Of a stretch of DNA of 64,000 bases, positions 35,832 to 48,400 are shown one piece after another; positions within the stretch are counted from its first letter, which is position 1; each line of letters starts with the position of its first letter. The DNA is from Candidatus Eiseniibacteriota bacterium (GTDB lineage Bacteria; Eisenbacteria; RBG-16-71-46; CAIMUX01). A program made the translations under genes and the position numbers. Below the pieces are notes generated by a model, which had not been told where the DNA came from, made no database searches, and saw only the letters and a list, made by a program, of their open reading frames with translations. Location: contig JADJQY010000001.1 in NCBI GenBank assembly GCA_016712505.1, positions 186,001 to 250,000 of the forward strand. Direction: 5' to 3'.

Positions 35832-36236
35832 TCAGCGCGAGGGAATCGTGAGCCAACCCAAAAGTCCGAGCGAGAAGAGCGCTCCGGGGGCGAGCGTCGG
35901 CGGCGCGGCCCCCTGAATCGCCTTCCAGAAGAGAGCGAAACCACCAAGGCCAGGGGACAGTTCCTGCGCGAACTCCAGGTTCGCCCATCCGTGAAGGATC
36001 AGACCGAGTGCCCCGCACGCCACCATCAGGATCGAAGTGATCCGGATCGCGACCGGCGGACGGCTTCGCACGACGACGACCGACCCCGCCGAGATCAACA
36101 CCAGCGGGAGGACCTGCAACGACTTCTCGGTGTGTCCGATCAGGAGCAACTCCGCGACCAAGCCGACGGCGGTGAGCAGGTAGAGGCCACGGAGCGCGCG
36201 GCGCACCGTGTCCGCCGATTGTCCGAGGCGTGTCAC
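35832..36236 (-). CDS. Small four-helix membrane protein
   Basis: 134 residues from GTG 36236, which overlaps the YCII stop in GTGA, so the two are translationally coupled. Four hydrophobic segments are seen (about 17-35, 42-58, 65-85 and 110-130). I do not recognise the family. Confidence 0.7.
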   Translation of the reverse strand: MTRLGQSADTVRRALRGLYLLTAVGLVAELLLIGHTEKSLQVLPLVLISAGSVVVVRSRPPVAIRITSILMVACGALGLILHGWANLEFAQELSPGLGGFALFWKAIQGAAPPTLAPGALFSLGLLGWLTIPSR

Positions 36237-36538
36237 GACGCAGGCCGCACCGGGGTCGCAGCATCCTTCCCCGCCACGGTCGTCCAGGGGCGGACCGACC
36301 ACTGGCGCACCAGACCGTTCTGCACGTACGGATCCTCGCGCGCGAATCGTTCGGCGGACTCGGCAGAGTCTCCACGGAAGAGCAGGATTGCTCCGTCCAC
36401 TGGATCACCCAGTGCCCCGCCCAGGACCAACTCCCCTCGGTCATGCGCCGCCCAGGCCAGAGCCAGGTGCGCAGCGCGGAGTTCGCCCCGCCGCTCGAGA
36501 TAGTCCGGGGCGGTCTCGTAGAAGAGCAGGTAGTGCAT
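36233..36538 (-). CDS. YCII-related protein
   Basis: 101 residues. MHYLLFYETAPDYLERRGE, then AHLALAWAAHDRGELVLGGAL and GAILLFRGDSAESAERFARE, is the ferredoxin-like YCII fold with its conserved His and Asp. Haemophilus YciI is thought to have a catalytic His-Asp pair, but the reaction in this branch is not known. GGAGGAGAG precedes ATG 36538. It is coupled to the small membrane protein gene downstream. Confidence 0.85.
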   Translation of the reverse strand: MHYLLFYETAPDYLERRGELRAAHLALAWAAHDRGELVLGGALGDPVDGAILLFRGDSAESAERFAREDPYVQNGLVRQWSVRPWTTVAGKDAATPVRPAS

Positions 36539-36832
36539 CTCTCCTCCTTGTTTCAGCGGGGAACCCCCCGGCTGTCCGCAGAACTCTGTCCGGCTGCCTG
36601 CCGGACCTGCGTCACGATACCCGGCGAACCAGCATCGACCTAGCGGGGACCAAGCGCTCGCACCACCCGCCGACCGACTGCCGACCGACCACTTGCCCAG
36701 CATCTGCCTAGGGCACCTTTCTTCCTTGGATTGAGAACCCAAGCTAATGGGTCGAGGCTGGCCGTCCGATCTTACTTCGTGACCGTTCCGCGAGCCGCGG
36801 TTCGTTGGGGCCAAACAGGATACAGGATTTAC
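36539..36832. other. Divergent promoter region of YCII and barrel genes
   Basis: 294 bases with no gene. It must hold the promoter for the YCII operon (minus) and for the barrel plus giant operon (plus). A short repeat of GACCGACTGCC type occurs around 36669-36692. No promoter was assigned with confidence. Confidence 0.4.
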
Positions 36833-39433
36833 ATGGCAGGGAAGCGCGGGGGACAGGAGGTCCGTCGGCGGCGCATCCTCTGGCCGGTGCTGCTGGTGGC
36901 GCTTGCCGCGACCCGGGGCCTGGCAGTGGAACTGCGACTCGGCGACCCCGAAACTCCCTTCAACATCGACGGTTACGTCCACTCCGAGCACGCTTGGGTG
37001 GGGGCAACCGGCTCTCGGCAGGCGCTCTCCCAGGGGATCCTGCGCTGGGACCGGGGTTACATCCACAGACTCCGATCGTCCCTTCTTCTCCGTGGCAACC
37101 TCTCCAGGTCGCTCTCCCTCAACGGAGCGGTCCTCTTCGACGATCGCTACGCGGTCGACCCCTACCGGACCTGGGATCGGGAGTACTGGGACCACTTCCG
37201 CCTCGGCCTCGCGCTCGATTCGCCGGAACCGTTCGCGGGAGGGTGGCAGGTGAGCGGAAACCTCCGCCTGGACCGGGACCCCAACTGGCAGAACCGGTAC
37301 CCGGACTCGCGGCTACTCATCGAGCCGATCGAAGAGCTGCGTCTCGAAACGGCGCTGGAGCTGTCGGGGCCGTGGGCCACGGTCCGTGCGGGAGACGACC
37401 AGGTGCAGCTGGGCAGTCCGATACTCCCGCTTTACGACCGAAGCGTGCTCGGCCTGAACGGGACGCTGCGCGGGGGAACCGGCGAACTGCAGCTCCTCGG
37501 GGCCAAGGTGAAGGGGGACCTCCTCCAGCAGACCCCGGACGACACCCTCGGGATCCGGGCCGATGGAACCTCCGGCCCGTATCGACTCGCTCATTCCCCT
37601 ATAATCAGGGGAAGTGAAGTTGTAACTCTCGAAGTGAGAGACCGCGTCGACCCCACCATGGTCCTTGAACGGATTGCTCAGAAGCGGATGGTCGACTACA
37701 CGATCGACTACGCGCGCGGCGTGGTCACGTTTCTTCGACCGGTGGCGAGCGAGACCTTCGAGGACAACCCGGTCTACATCTCGCTCCACTACAGCTATTC
37801 GGCTCGCGATGCCGGGTACGATCGATACGCGCACGGGTATCGTGCACAACTGATTACGGGTGAAGCGGTTCGGGTGGGGGCGACGTTTGCCGACGAGTTC
37901 GACCAGCCCGGCAGCTGGTCTGGAACCGCGCCGCGTCCGGACGCGGAACGACGGCGGGTGACCGGCCTCGACGGCCGCCTCCAGCTCGGCGAGAGGACGT
38001 CCCTCGAGCTCGCCGCGGCCCGAAGCGACAGCGCACAGTGGAACCGTCAAGGTGCGAGCGGGGCCTACGTCGCTACACTCAATTCGAGAGTCATTCCGCA
38101 ACTCGCTATAAAGACTTCATATCAACGCTACGAACGCGGCTTCGAACCCCCGGTCCGAAGGAACCTCTCCGGGGAGCGGGATCGGGAGCGATTCGAGTGG
38201 CGGGCCGAGATCGACCCGAACGCGGCGGCACGTGCCTGGATCGCGCTGCGGCAGCAGCGGGATCTGCGAACTGGCTCCGACGGTGAGCGGGCCACCGATC
38301 GCGCCACGGTGGTGGGAGGAGAGGCCCGCTCTCTCTGGGGCGCGACGCTGCGTTCCGAACTATCGATCCGGGACCTGTGGGATGGGAAAGATCGATCGAT
38401 TCGCGACGACCGGCACACCCAGGCTCGGTTCGGACTCAAGCGAAGCTTCGGAAGTCTCTCACTTGGAGCCGACTACGAGCACGAGCGGGTCGATGCCCAA
38501 AGGGGTACAGCCGAGGAGAAACTCACGATCCACCGGCTGAAGCTTGCCCCCAAGTGGTCACCAACCTCCCGCTCGTTCCTGCTCGCCGAGGCGAAGGACG
38601 AGGCCACTCTCGATCGAAACAGCGAACGCTACATCGGCCGGAAGTCCTCAGTGCGCGGCGAGGCTGGCTACCGGTGGAGGGATGGTCTTTCGACCTCCGT
38701 AACCGCCGAACAAAGAACAGTATACGACGTCGACCAGAGGTCGGCGCCTGTGTTCCAGGGCACGGCGAGGGATCGCGAGACGGCGGCCTCAATCGGCGGC
38801 GAGTGGGCACCGATCGCAGCATTTCGGACCCTTGTTCGGGCCGAGACCCAGCGGGCCCGCGATGAGCTGTCCGATCAAACCCGCCGACGCGGAAGCTCTC
38901 TCCGGCACGAAATCACGGCCGACGTGGCGCGCGACGCCTCAATGCGCTTTGAACAGACCCACAGCGACCTCGAGGACATCCGAAAGATCGGGATCGCCGG
39001 GGATGGCTCGCGGCGAATCGACCACGAGTACGTCCTCGAAGGGACCGTCAATCGGGACGAACACCTAGCAGTCTCAACCGGTTGGGCGTTTCGACGCCGC
39101 ACCCTGTTCCTCGAGGGACGGCAGACGAGCGATCTCCACCGACTCTTCGCCGGGCTCAACCTGGCCCTCCCGCGAGAGCTGGAGCTGACCACCGAGGTGG
39201 ACTGGGCTCACCTGGAGGGGCAAACCGTCGCGTCCGGAACGGATCCGGAAGGGGCCCCGGCTGCGGACAACGCACGATTCCGCTTCATGGTCGAAGTCGC
39301 CTCGAATGCGTGGCGACACGGCAGGATCGCACTGGGGCACGAGCGCGCGACCTTCGACGGGGAAACTGCAGATACGGCGAGTCCCGACTACCAGGCCGGA
39401 AGAACGTATCTCAAAGTGATTGGAAAATTTTAA
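36833..39433 (+). CDS. Outer-membrane beta-barrel protein, partner of the giant DUF11 protein
   Basis: 866 residues from ATG 36833. A basic start and hydrophobic segment (RRILWPVLLVALAATRGLA) form a signal peptide. Most of the rest is alternating-residue beta-strand with many Tyr, Arg, Glu and Trp, as in large outer-membrane barrels. Residues about 255-340 contain a recognisable motif: IRGSEVVTLEVRDRVDP, then VDYTIDYARGVVTFLRPV and NPVYISLHY, which occurs in envelope proteins of other Gram-negative bacteria near DUF11/OmpA genes. The C-terminus ends in aromatic TYLKVIGKF, with the final Phe usual for barrel assembly. The giant gene starts 45 bases later, so one mRNA is expected. Confidence 0.82.
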   Translation: MAGKRGGQEVRRRRILWPVLLVALAATRGLAVELRLGDPETPFNIDGYVHSEHAWVGATGSRQALSQGILRWDRGYIHRLRSSLLLRGNLSRSLSLNGAVLFDDRYAVDPYRTWDREYWDHFRLGLALDSPEPFAGGWQVSGNLRLDRDPNWQNRYPDSRLLIEPIEELRLETALELSGPWATVRAGDDQVQLGSPILPLYDRSVLGLNGTLRGGTGELQLLGAKVKGDLLQQTPDDTLGIRADGTSGPYRLAHSPIIRGSEVVTLEVRDRVDPTMVLERIAQKRMVDYTIDYARGVVTFLRPVASETFEDNPVYISLHYSYSARDAGYDRYAHGYRAQLITGEAVRVGATFADEFDQPGSWSGTAPRPDAERRRVTGLDGRLQLGERTSLELAAARSDSAQWNRQGASGAYVATLNSRVIPQLAIKTSYQRYERGFEPPVRRNLSGERDRERFEWRAEIDPNAAARAWIALRQQRDLRTGSDGERATDRATVVGGEARSLWGATLRSELSIRDLWDGKDRSIRDDRHTQARFGLKRSFGSLSLGADYEHERVDAQRGTAEEKLTIHRLKLAPKWSPTSRSFLLAEAKDEATLDRNSERYIGRKSSVRGEAGYRWRDGLSTSVTAEQRTVYDVDQRSAPVFQGTARDRETAASIGGEWAPIAAFRTLVRAETQRARDELSDQTRRRGSSLRHEITADVARDASMRFEQTHSDLEDIRKIGIAGDGSRRIDHEYVLEGTVNRDEHLAVSTGWAFRRRTLFLEGRQTSDLHRLFAGLNLALPRELELTTEVDWAHLEGQTVASGTDPEGAPAADNARFRFMVEVASNAWRHGRIALGHERATFDGETADTASPDYQAGRTYLKVIGKF

Positions 39434-39478
39434 ATACCTTATGCTGAAGCGCATTCAAACGGTCGGCAGGAGAGTCGA

Positions 39479-42400
39479 GTGACCCTGTCGCCCTCGATGA
39501 AGGCCTACACCGGGCGGTGGAGCGCGCCGCCCGCCCTCCGGAGCGTGCTGCTGTGGCTCTCGCTCGCGGCCTGGGGCGCGGTTGCCCCACGGGTAGAAGC
39601 ATCCCCGACCGTAGGCAGCGCCCCGGAGTGCGTGGACGAAGGATCGAGCGGATCGTTCACCTTGACCGTCACCCATCCGCCGGCGGAAGTCGATAGCGTC
39701 TGCACGGTTATGCTCACGGTCGATGCGGCCTTTTCCGCAATCGCCGCGCCCCCCGCGCCGGCCGGCTGGACCGCCGAGGTGACCGGGAACGTGATCACCT
39801 GGAGCGCCGACAGCCTGGCCTTCTGCCTCCCGCCGGATTCCCAGACCGACTTCGCCTGGAGCGCACTCGCGCCGACGGTCGGCGGGACCTACCCGTGCGC
39901 ATGGAGCATCGGCGGCGGTCTGGACAGCGGCAGCTTCGACATCTGCATCTACTCCCCCTCATTCACCACCTCGACCAAGTCGGCGATCGACGTGAACGGC
40001 GGAGACCTGCGTCCTGGCGACACGATTGCCTATCAAATTGATGTTATTAACACCGGAGACATGGAGGCCAGCGGTGTTATCGTGACGGATACGCTCGCAA
40101 CCTCAACCGCGAGTGTGAACAGCATCTCGAACTCAGGGGTCTATGCAGCCGGTCCACCAAAGCGGATCACCTGGAATCTGGGTGCGATCGCGTCCGGGGC
40201 AACCCAGAGCCTCTCCTGGAATGCGGTGATCGCGACCCCGCTCGACAATGGCACGTCAGTGACCAACCGCGCCGCCGTCCGGTCGGATCAGACCCCGTCG
40301 GTGCTCACCAACCAGACGAGCTTCTCGATCGCCTCTGCCCCGGTCCTGGGCGCATCGAGCAAGGCCGTGACGGACATCGACGGTCACAACGTTTCTCCTG
40401 GCGATAGTTTACGTTATGTACTCTCGATCAGAAACACCGGTGACATGAACGCCACGAGCGTGGTCGTCCGGGACACGCTGGATACCGACATTGCGTCGGT
40501 CACAGGGATCACGGGGTCGGGCAGTCTCGCCGCAGGCCCGCCCAAGGTCATCACCTGGAACGTCGGCACCCTCAATGCCGGCGCAACTGCCACCCGCCAG
40601 TTCGACGGTGAGCTCTCCTTTCCCCTGGACCACGGAACGACGGTGCTGAATCGAGCGGCGGTTACTTCCGGCCAGACCAGCTCGGTCTTGACCAACCAAC
40701 TGACCTCCACGGTCGTCGCCGCTCCCCTCTTCACCGCCTCCACCAAATCGGCCTCTGACCTCTCCGGAGCTCCACTTCGTCCGGGCGACACCGTCGCCTA
40801 CAGCCTGACCATCCGCAACACGGGGGATATGAACGCCACCGGGGTCACGGTGCTGGACACCCTGGCAACCCAGTTCACCGGCGCGAGTGCCATCTCTGGC
40901 GGGGGAACCTACGACGCCGGTCCGCCCGCCACCATCGCCTGGTCATTGGGCAACATCGCCGCCGGGGCACAACAGGTCCTGACCTACAACGCCACCCTCG
41001 ACACGCCGATCGATCACGGGACGGCAATCACCAATCGGGCCGGGGTCGCCTCGGATCAGACCGGTTCGGTCCTGACCTCGACCTCCAGCCTGAGCATCAC
41101 TTCCGCTCCAAGTTTCTCCACCGATTCGAAGGGGTGGGAGGATATCAACGGCGGCCTGCTCCAGGCCGGCGACATCATTGAATACACCTTGACGATCCCG
41201 AACACCGGGGACATGAACGCCACCGGTGTGGTCGTGACCGACGTCTTCCCCGCCCATCTGACCTATGCCGCAGGCACCACGACGTTGAACGGCGCGGCCG
41301 TGCCAGATGTCTCCGGGGCAAGTCCCCTGGTTGCCGGGATGGCCACAAACAGTCCGGGGGGAGCGGCCGGGGTAATCGTCTCCGGCGAGAGCGCGGAGAT
41401 CACGGTCCGACTGACGGTGGATGACGATGTGGTCGACGGCCAGACCTTCACCAACAGTTTCACCGAGACCTCGGCCCAGGGGGTGAGCGGCGGCGCGAGC
41501 GTGACCAGCACCGGGGTCGACATCGGCGTCCCGTCACTGACCAGTTCGCCGGATGCCGATGTGAACACGTGCGACCTCATCTCGTACGAGCTGCGGCTGA
41601 TTCCGGACGAAGCGGTTGCCTGGGACGTTTACCTGGAAACAGAACTGCCCGACGGCTTCTCCTATCAAACTGGGAGCGCTCTGGTCCGGAACTCCGGAAC
41701 TGGCGCGACCTCTTCGGCCGATCCCGTGATCAGCGGCGGCACGATCCGGTGGAACCACGACGGGGCCAACCCGAACCCCGGGAACGCCGCGCTCTGGGAT
41801 GTCGCCCCTTCGGATACCCTGGTCATCACCTTCGACCTCCGGGCGGAAACATGCGTGGTGGGGGACCAGCTCGTCACCACGACCGAGTACCACAAGCCGG
41901 GCGCCGGCGCGAACTACGCCCCCTCCTCCGCCCAGGTGGCTACCACCTACAACCTGCTCGAGGGAGCGCTGACGGTCGAGAAGAGCCCGATCGCGCCGGC
42001 CGCCGCGGTCGGGGACACGATCCAGTACACCCTGACGATCGAGAGCGTGGGCTTCGGCTCGGTGAGCCAGGTGGTGCTCACCGATTCACTCCTGGCCGGG
42101 ATTCGCCTGGTACCTGGCCTGACCTCGCCTTCGCCCTCCAGCATCGAGATGCACGCCGACAGCACCACCCTCCTGACCTGGGACGCATCCACCCCCGGGT
42201 TGGACCGGCTGCAACCGGGGGATGACTTCGTGATCAATCTGGCCGTTCGGCTGATCGACTGCCGGAACTACGACGACATCTTCACCGCCCGCTGGGGCTG
42301 CGCCGATCAACTCTGCGAGACCAGGAGTACGGTGGCGAGCGTCAACCTCCTCCTCGCGGAACCCGAACTCGAGCTCTCCCTCAGTCCGAGTCCGATCACC

Positions 42401-45400
42401 GTAACCGCCTGTGACACGGCAGGAACATTGGTCACGCTCACGGTCGCCAACGCGGGCGGCGAGATGCGGAACACCGTGCTCGATCTCGTAGGCTTCCCGG
42501 GCACACTCGAGCTGGATAGCGTTACCGGGGCCGACTGGTCCGCCGGCGATCCATTCACCTTCGACGTGGGAACCGTGGCGGCGCAGGACACGGTGGCGCT
42601 GCAGTTTCGGGTCCGCCACGTCGACAACTGTTCCCCGGGTAGCGGAGCAATCGTCTTCCTCCCTTCCTACACCAATGTTTGCGGAGACCCTTACAACTAC
42701 ACCTCCCTGGTCAGCAGCGTCGCGACCACCGGCCTGCCTAGCCTCAGCGTGACCCAGGACAGTGTGGTCGAGATCGATCAGGGGGCAATCCAGCCTTGGG
42801 GCTTCACCCTCTGCTCGACGCTGATTCCTCCACAGAACCCGGTCACGGTGACCGCCACCCACTCCGGCGCGTTCACCTTCCAGGGAGATGAGTCCCCGCC
42901 GGCCTCGAGCGGCGGCGGGTTGGGGGACGCGCTCACCACCTGGGTCTTCGCCCCGGGTGATTTCGATGTGAATGGGTGCATCGAGGTCGACTGGACCTTG
43001 GCCGCCAGCGGAAGTTGCGGTACTACCGGGACGGTCGCGGTCAGCGCCTCCACCACCACCGACTGCGGAAGCTCCTCGTGCAACGCAAGCGCCAACGCCA
43101 GCGCGCTGGCAGCCATCGACTGCGACACCGAAACGACCAACTGCGTCCCGCTCATGACCCACGTGGTGAACGATTCGCTCTCGACCACCGAGAGCGTGTG
43201 CGACCCGATGACCCATGAGGTGGAGGTCCACTTCGATGACGCCGCCGACCTCTCTTTCTCGGAACTCACCTTCAAGGCGGAGGCCGAAGGGGGTAAATCG
43301 CTCGTTGGCCACCGGCTCGAGAATGGGGAGTACGTCTACAATGTGGCCCGCTTCACCTACACGGACTCCTCCGGCGTGAGTTGCTCTCTCGATCTGGAGC
43401 CGATCCGCGACGGGAACAACGAGTTGTCCTGGGACCTCTCCCCCCTGGACGAGCTTTCGCTGAAGCCTGGGTGTGACTTCGCGGCACCTCCGCTCCTGGC
43501 CGGGGGCCGGCTGCACATTGCCTACGATCTGCAGAGCGAAGTCGACCTCGCGTATCATTTCGAGTTCGCCCGCCTTGTCGTCTCCGGATCCGCAAGCTGC
43601 GATGGCACCTACAATGAGCCGGTACAGGTCACGATCGGGCACTCGACCATGGGGGCATCGCTCACCCTTCCAACCATGATTGATAAGTGCGTGCCGACCC
43701 TGCTCAATCTGACCGTGTCCAAATCAGGTCAATGGCCGACCTATGACAATGTCCTCTACCTCGCCACCGACCAGTTCGAGCTGATCGACGATCCGGATGA
43801 CCCGGATTTCGCCCTTCCCCACTTCGTCGGGCTGCCCAATCTCGGGCTGCCCACCCGGGTCGATGACATCGGAAACGGTTCCCCTGGAGTGATGTGGAAG
43901 CTCGGCGACCTCGACGCAAACTTCGCCTCCGGCACCATCACCCTTCCCACCCGGCTCCGTTGCGACGGCGAAGACGCAGTGGCTCGAGTGGTCTACGATG
44001 ATCTCTGCGGAGACGACGACACCGACAACATCAACGAGAACTCGTACGCGGCGGTCGCCACCACGTCACCGGTCTTGGTCCGCAGCGCCAACGTGAGCCT
44101 GCAGTTCACCCCCGAGACCTACTTCGCGGAGGGAGACTCCGCGCTTTGGACCCTGTTCGTCATCAACGGCGGAACCGGCGCGGCCCCGAACGTGACACTC
44201 ACCAGCACCACGCCCGGCACGGGCCTCGCCTTCGCCGGCTACCGTCTCTACGACGGAGCAGGGGTCGAGCGGCCGGAGGCGCTCACGGTCGACTACGGGC
44301 CCGGCTCGCGCTCGGCCACCTTCGTTGTCGACGAGATCCCGGCGGGTGAAACCTGGCAGGTGCGGGTTAGCGCTGCCGTGACCGGGTGCGACGACCTGCT
44401 CCACGCGGTGAGCGGATTCTGGGGGTGCGAGGGCGACAGCTGTCAGAGCGGTGGGTCCCTGATCAAGCAGGCCGCGGTCGAGCTCCCGCCGGTGCTCGTG
44501 ATCTCGGACCTCTCGGCCGGCGGAACCGCGACGTCGTGCGAGGAACGAGCGGTCACGCTGACGATCAAGAACGCGAGCGCAGCACGCGCCCAGGGTTCGG
44601 TCGTGAGGGTGCGCCTGCCGGAGGGGCTTTCGTACATCGATGACACGAGCACGATCAGTATCAGTCATCCGGGGGGGGCGACTGCTCCGGTGGTCCTGAC
44701 CCCCGGCGGTAGCGGCGCCGATCCCGAGCTGGTGACGGACGAACTGGTCTGGACGCTCTCGGAGCATCTATCGACTTCGTATCTCTCCCCGCAAGACATC
44801 GTCACGCTCACCTTTTCGCTCCTGGTCGATGCCGGGTTCGAAGAGGGGATCGTCTTCTCCTCCGGTACCTACTCCGATGGATGCAATCGTACGCTCGACA
44901 TGACATCGGACCGCTCGACCTTTGCCTCCGAGCGGATCGATGTCGATGCCTTTGCCTTCTCGCTGGATGTCGATTCCCTTCAAGCCTGCTCGCAGTATGG
45001 ACTGGACGACACACGTCTGACCTATGCGATCGAGAATCCCTTGGGCAACGGCGACGCCTTTGGTCCAGTGGAACTATCCCTGCGCCTCCCAGCCGGAGTG
45101 GCCTACGTCCAGGGAACGACGGCGATCGCGTTTCCCACCGTAACCGGGAGTGCCACCCACCGCACCGAGCCGAGCATCGCCGGGACCGGGATCGACTCCA
45201 ACCCGTACGTGTTGCATTGGACCCTGGGGAGCAACACCCTGATCGAGGCGGGCGAGTCGATCATCGTGGTGTTCGACGCTCGCCACCAAGGTTCGTTCGG
45301 CTGCGCGCTGCCGGAACAGACCACGGAGCTGGGCTTGACTGGTCAGCGATGTGCCGCCGGGAACGCGGGGGGAGGGACCTTCACGACCCAGTCCGAGGCG

Positions 45401-48400
45401 ATTCCGTTCCACTTCCAGGAACAGGATCTGGGCTTTCGCCTCGAGCTGTTCGATCGCACGGCAAACGGCGCGACCGCGCCAGGGGACACGGTCGAAGTAC
45501 TCGCCATCCTGGAGAATGCGGGAAGCGGCAGCGCGCGCTCTCCATCTCTCGAGGTGGTCCTCGACGCGGACGGTCTGAGCTACCTCAGCAGCACGCCGCC
45601 GCGCGACGGTTCGACCGGCGCAACATCGACCTGGGACAGCACGCTCGGATCGATCGCGGCGGGCGAGATCGATACCGTGCTCGTCCTCGCCGTCGTACAG
45701 CAGGGCGTCGACCTGGGTGAGGTACTGCAAGTCGACGGCAGTCTGACCGAAGGCTGTTGCGATCAGCTCGTCTCCGATCGGGCTCTGCTCGTCACGAGCG
45801 GACAGGCCCATCTCGACCTCGAGAAGAGTGCAACCCAGGCAGTCGTGGTCCCCGGAGGGACCGTGACCTACCAGCTCCTGATCCACAACGACGGGAGCCA
45901 GGCGTTTCGCAACGTGGTCATCGACGAGACTGCTCCGCTCCCCGGCCTGACCTACTTCGAGAGCGAGTACGACGCGGATCACGTGACCTTCTCCGGAACG
46001 GCAAATGCGCCGCAGTGGACCATCGCAGCCAGCGACAGCGCACAGGCGCCCTTCTCCGGTGGGGCAACCGAGATCATCCGCGTGAGCTACACCGTCGCGG
46101 AGGACTACTCCACCATCGGGACGCCCCCAGGGTCCGGCCGGGTGGACAACACCGCGTCGATCGCCTCCCTCGAGAACCTGAGCGGTGCCAGCCTGTCGGA
46201 CGCCGAGTTGCTGGACAGCGACACCGAGAGCTTGCCCGTGCAGGTCTCTGAAGCCGCCGTCGATCTGTCCAAGATCGCCGTTCAAGGCGTGGCCGAACCG
46301 GGCGAGTTGGTGACCTACCTGCTTCGAGTCACCAATCACGGGGGGCAATCCCTACAGGATCTGGTGGTCACCGACCTCCCGGCCGTCGGACTGACCTTCG
46401 TTTCGTCTCAGTACCCGGACGAAGTCACCGAGACCGACACCTCGCCCCCAACCTACGCTCTGACCTCGCTCCCGGAACTTCTGACCCGGGAGATCGCGGT
46501 CACCTTCCGGGTGGACAGCGACACCACGGTGACCGGGTCGTCTCTGACCAATCTGGCGACGGTCACGGCTCGGGACGAAGCGGATGTCGCCATTCCGCCG
46601 GACAGCGCAAGCGTCACCCTTCCGGTCATTCCGGCCGCCTCCGCGCTCGACCTGGCCAAGGTGGCGACGCGCGGCGATATCGTTCCCGGCGAGTCGATCA
46701 CCTATCAGCTCGTGGTGACCAATCCGGGTGCAACGGACCTGACCGATGTCGTGGTGGTCGACACCCCCCCTTCGGGACTCACCCTCACGGCGGTGGAGCA
46801 CGACGACGACGTGCTGCAAACCTCCGGGGCTCCGCCCACGTTCAGCATCGCATCGCTCCCCGCCGGGGCGGCGGAGGTGATTTCTCTCTCGTTCGCGGCC
46901 AGCGCCGATACCTCACTGCTGAGCGATCCGGTGGTAAACAGTGCATCGGCTAGCGGGACCGACCCTTCCGGCGCCGCGATCGCGGCCGATCCCGCGACCA
47001 GCAGCTTGCCGCTCTCACCTCGCGTGACCGGACTCCGCATCCAGAAGATATCGACCGAGTCCGAGGTCGTTCCCGGCTCCACCCTCTCCTACATCCTCGT
47101 CGTCTCCAACCCAGGCGATGAGGTCTTGACCAATGTCGACGTGGTGGACGAGCCACCTCCGGGGTTCTCCTACCTGGATGCGAGTTACGACCCGGAAAGG
47201 GTGAGCGAGCTGCTCGATGCTCCGCCCACCTTCCGGGTCGGCACGCTGGAACCGGGGGGGCTGGAGTTGATCACGATCCGCTTCCGCGCCTCTGCCGATC
47301 CCGACAGCCTCTCCGATCCGGTGGTCAATCTCGCCCTGGCCGAGGCGATCGGTGCCTCCGGGCAGTCGGTGGCCGCCGACACTTCCTGGGCATCACTCCC
47401 CATCTCCGATCTGCGCGCTGCGCTCGATCTCGAGAAGACAGCGGCACAGGCGGTGGTGGTCCCGGGCGGCACTGTGACCTACGAGCTGCTGCTCCAGAAC
47501 ACCGGTACCCGTACGCTGCGAGACATCGTGGTCGCCGAGTCCGCGACCTTGTCCGGACTCACGTTCCTGGAGTCGAGCTTCGACTCCAACTTGGTCTCGT
47601 GGACCGGGTCCAGCTCAGCTCCGGAATGGACGATCTCCGACCCGAGTGACGGGCACCCGGAGTTCGCGCCCGCGGGATCGACCGTGATTCGAGTGAGCTA
47701 CACCGCGGCCGACGACTACACCCTGGTCGGAACGCCGGCCGGGTCGGGTCGGGTCGACAACGTCGTCACGGTCACGGCGGCCGAGAGTCGCGAAGGGACG
47801 CCCCTCTCCGACCCATCGGTGCTGGTAAGCGACACCGAATCGCTCCCGGTCCAGGTGCCGGTCGCCGCACTCGACCTGCAAAAGGTGGCGATCCATGGCG
47901 TGGCTGTACCCGGGGAGTACGTCACCTACCTCGTTCGGGTCACGAACCGCGGCAACCAGGATCTGCACGACATCACCGTCGTCGACATACCGCCGGCCGG
48001 GCTGGTTCTCCAGTCCTCTCAGTTCGATGGCGCCGTAACCGAGGACGACACCGATCCGCCGACTTACAGCATCGCCGACCTCCCGATCCTCGGCTCGGAG
48101 GAGATCGCCCTGTCCTTCCTGGTGGGAGACGATCTGACGATTCTCGGGGACAGCCTCATCAATGTGGCAAGCGCGAGTGGTCTCGACGCCGGCGGCACCG
48201 CGATTGCGGCCGACACCGCCAGCGTGACGATCGCCGTCTCCACCCCGCTCTCCGATCTCGACCTGAGCAAGATCGCGACGACCAGCGTGGTGACGCCGGG
48301 CAGTACAGTTTCCTACCTTTTGATTGCCGAGAATCGCGGCGACACCGATCTCTCGAATGTGACCCTCACCGACACCCCTCCGCCCGGCTTTACTTATCTC

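Noticed and set aside
42086..43642. Long minus-strand frames inside the giant gene (also 47615-49558 and elsewhere)
   Set aside because: They are rich in Arg, Gly and Val with no domains and mirror the codon pattern of the GC-rich repeat gene.
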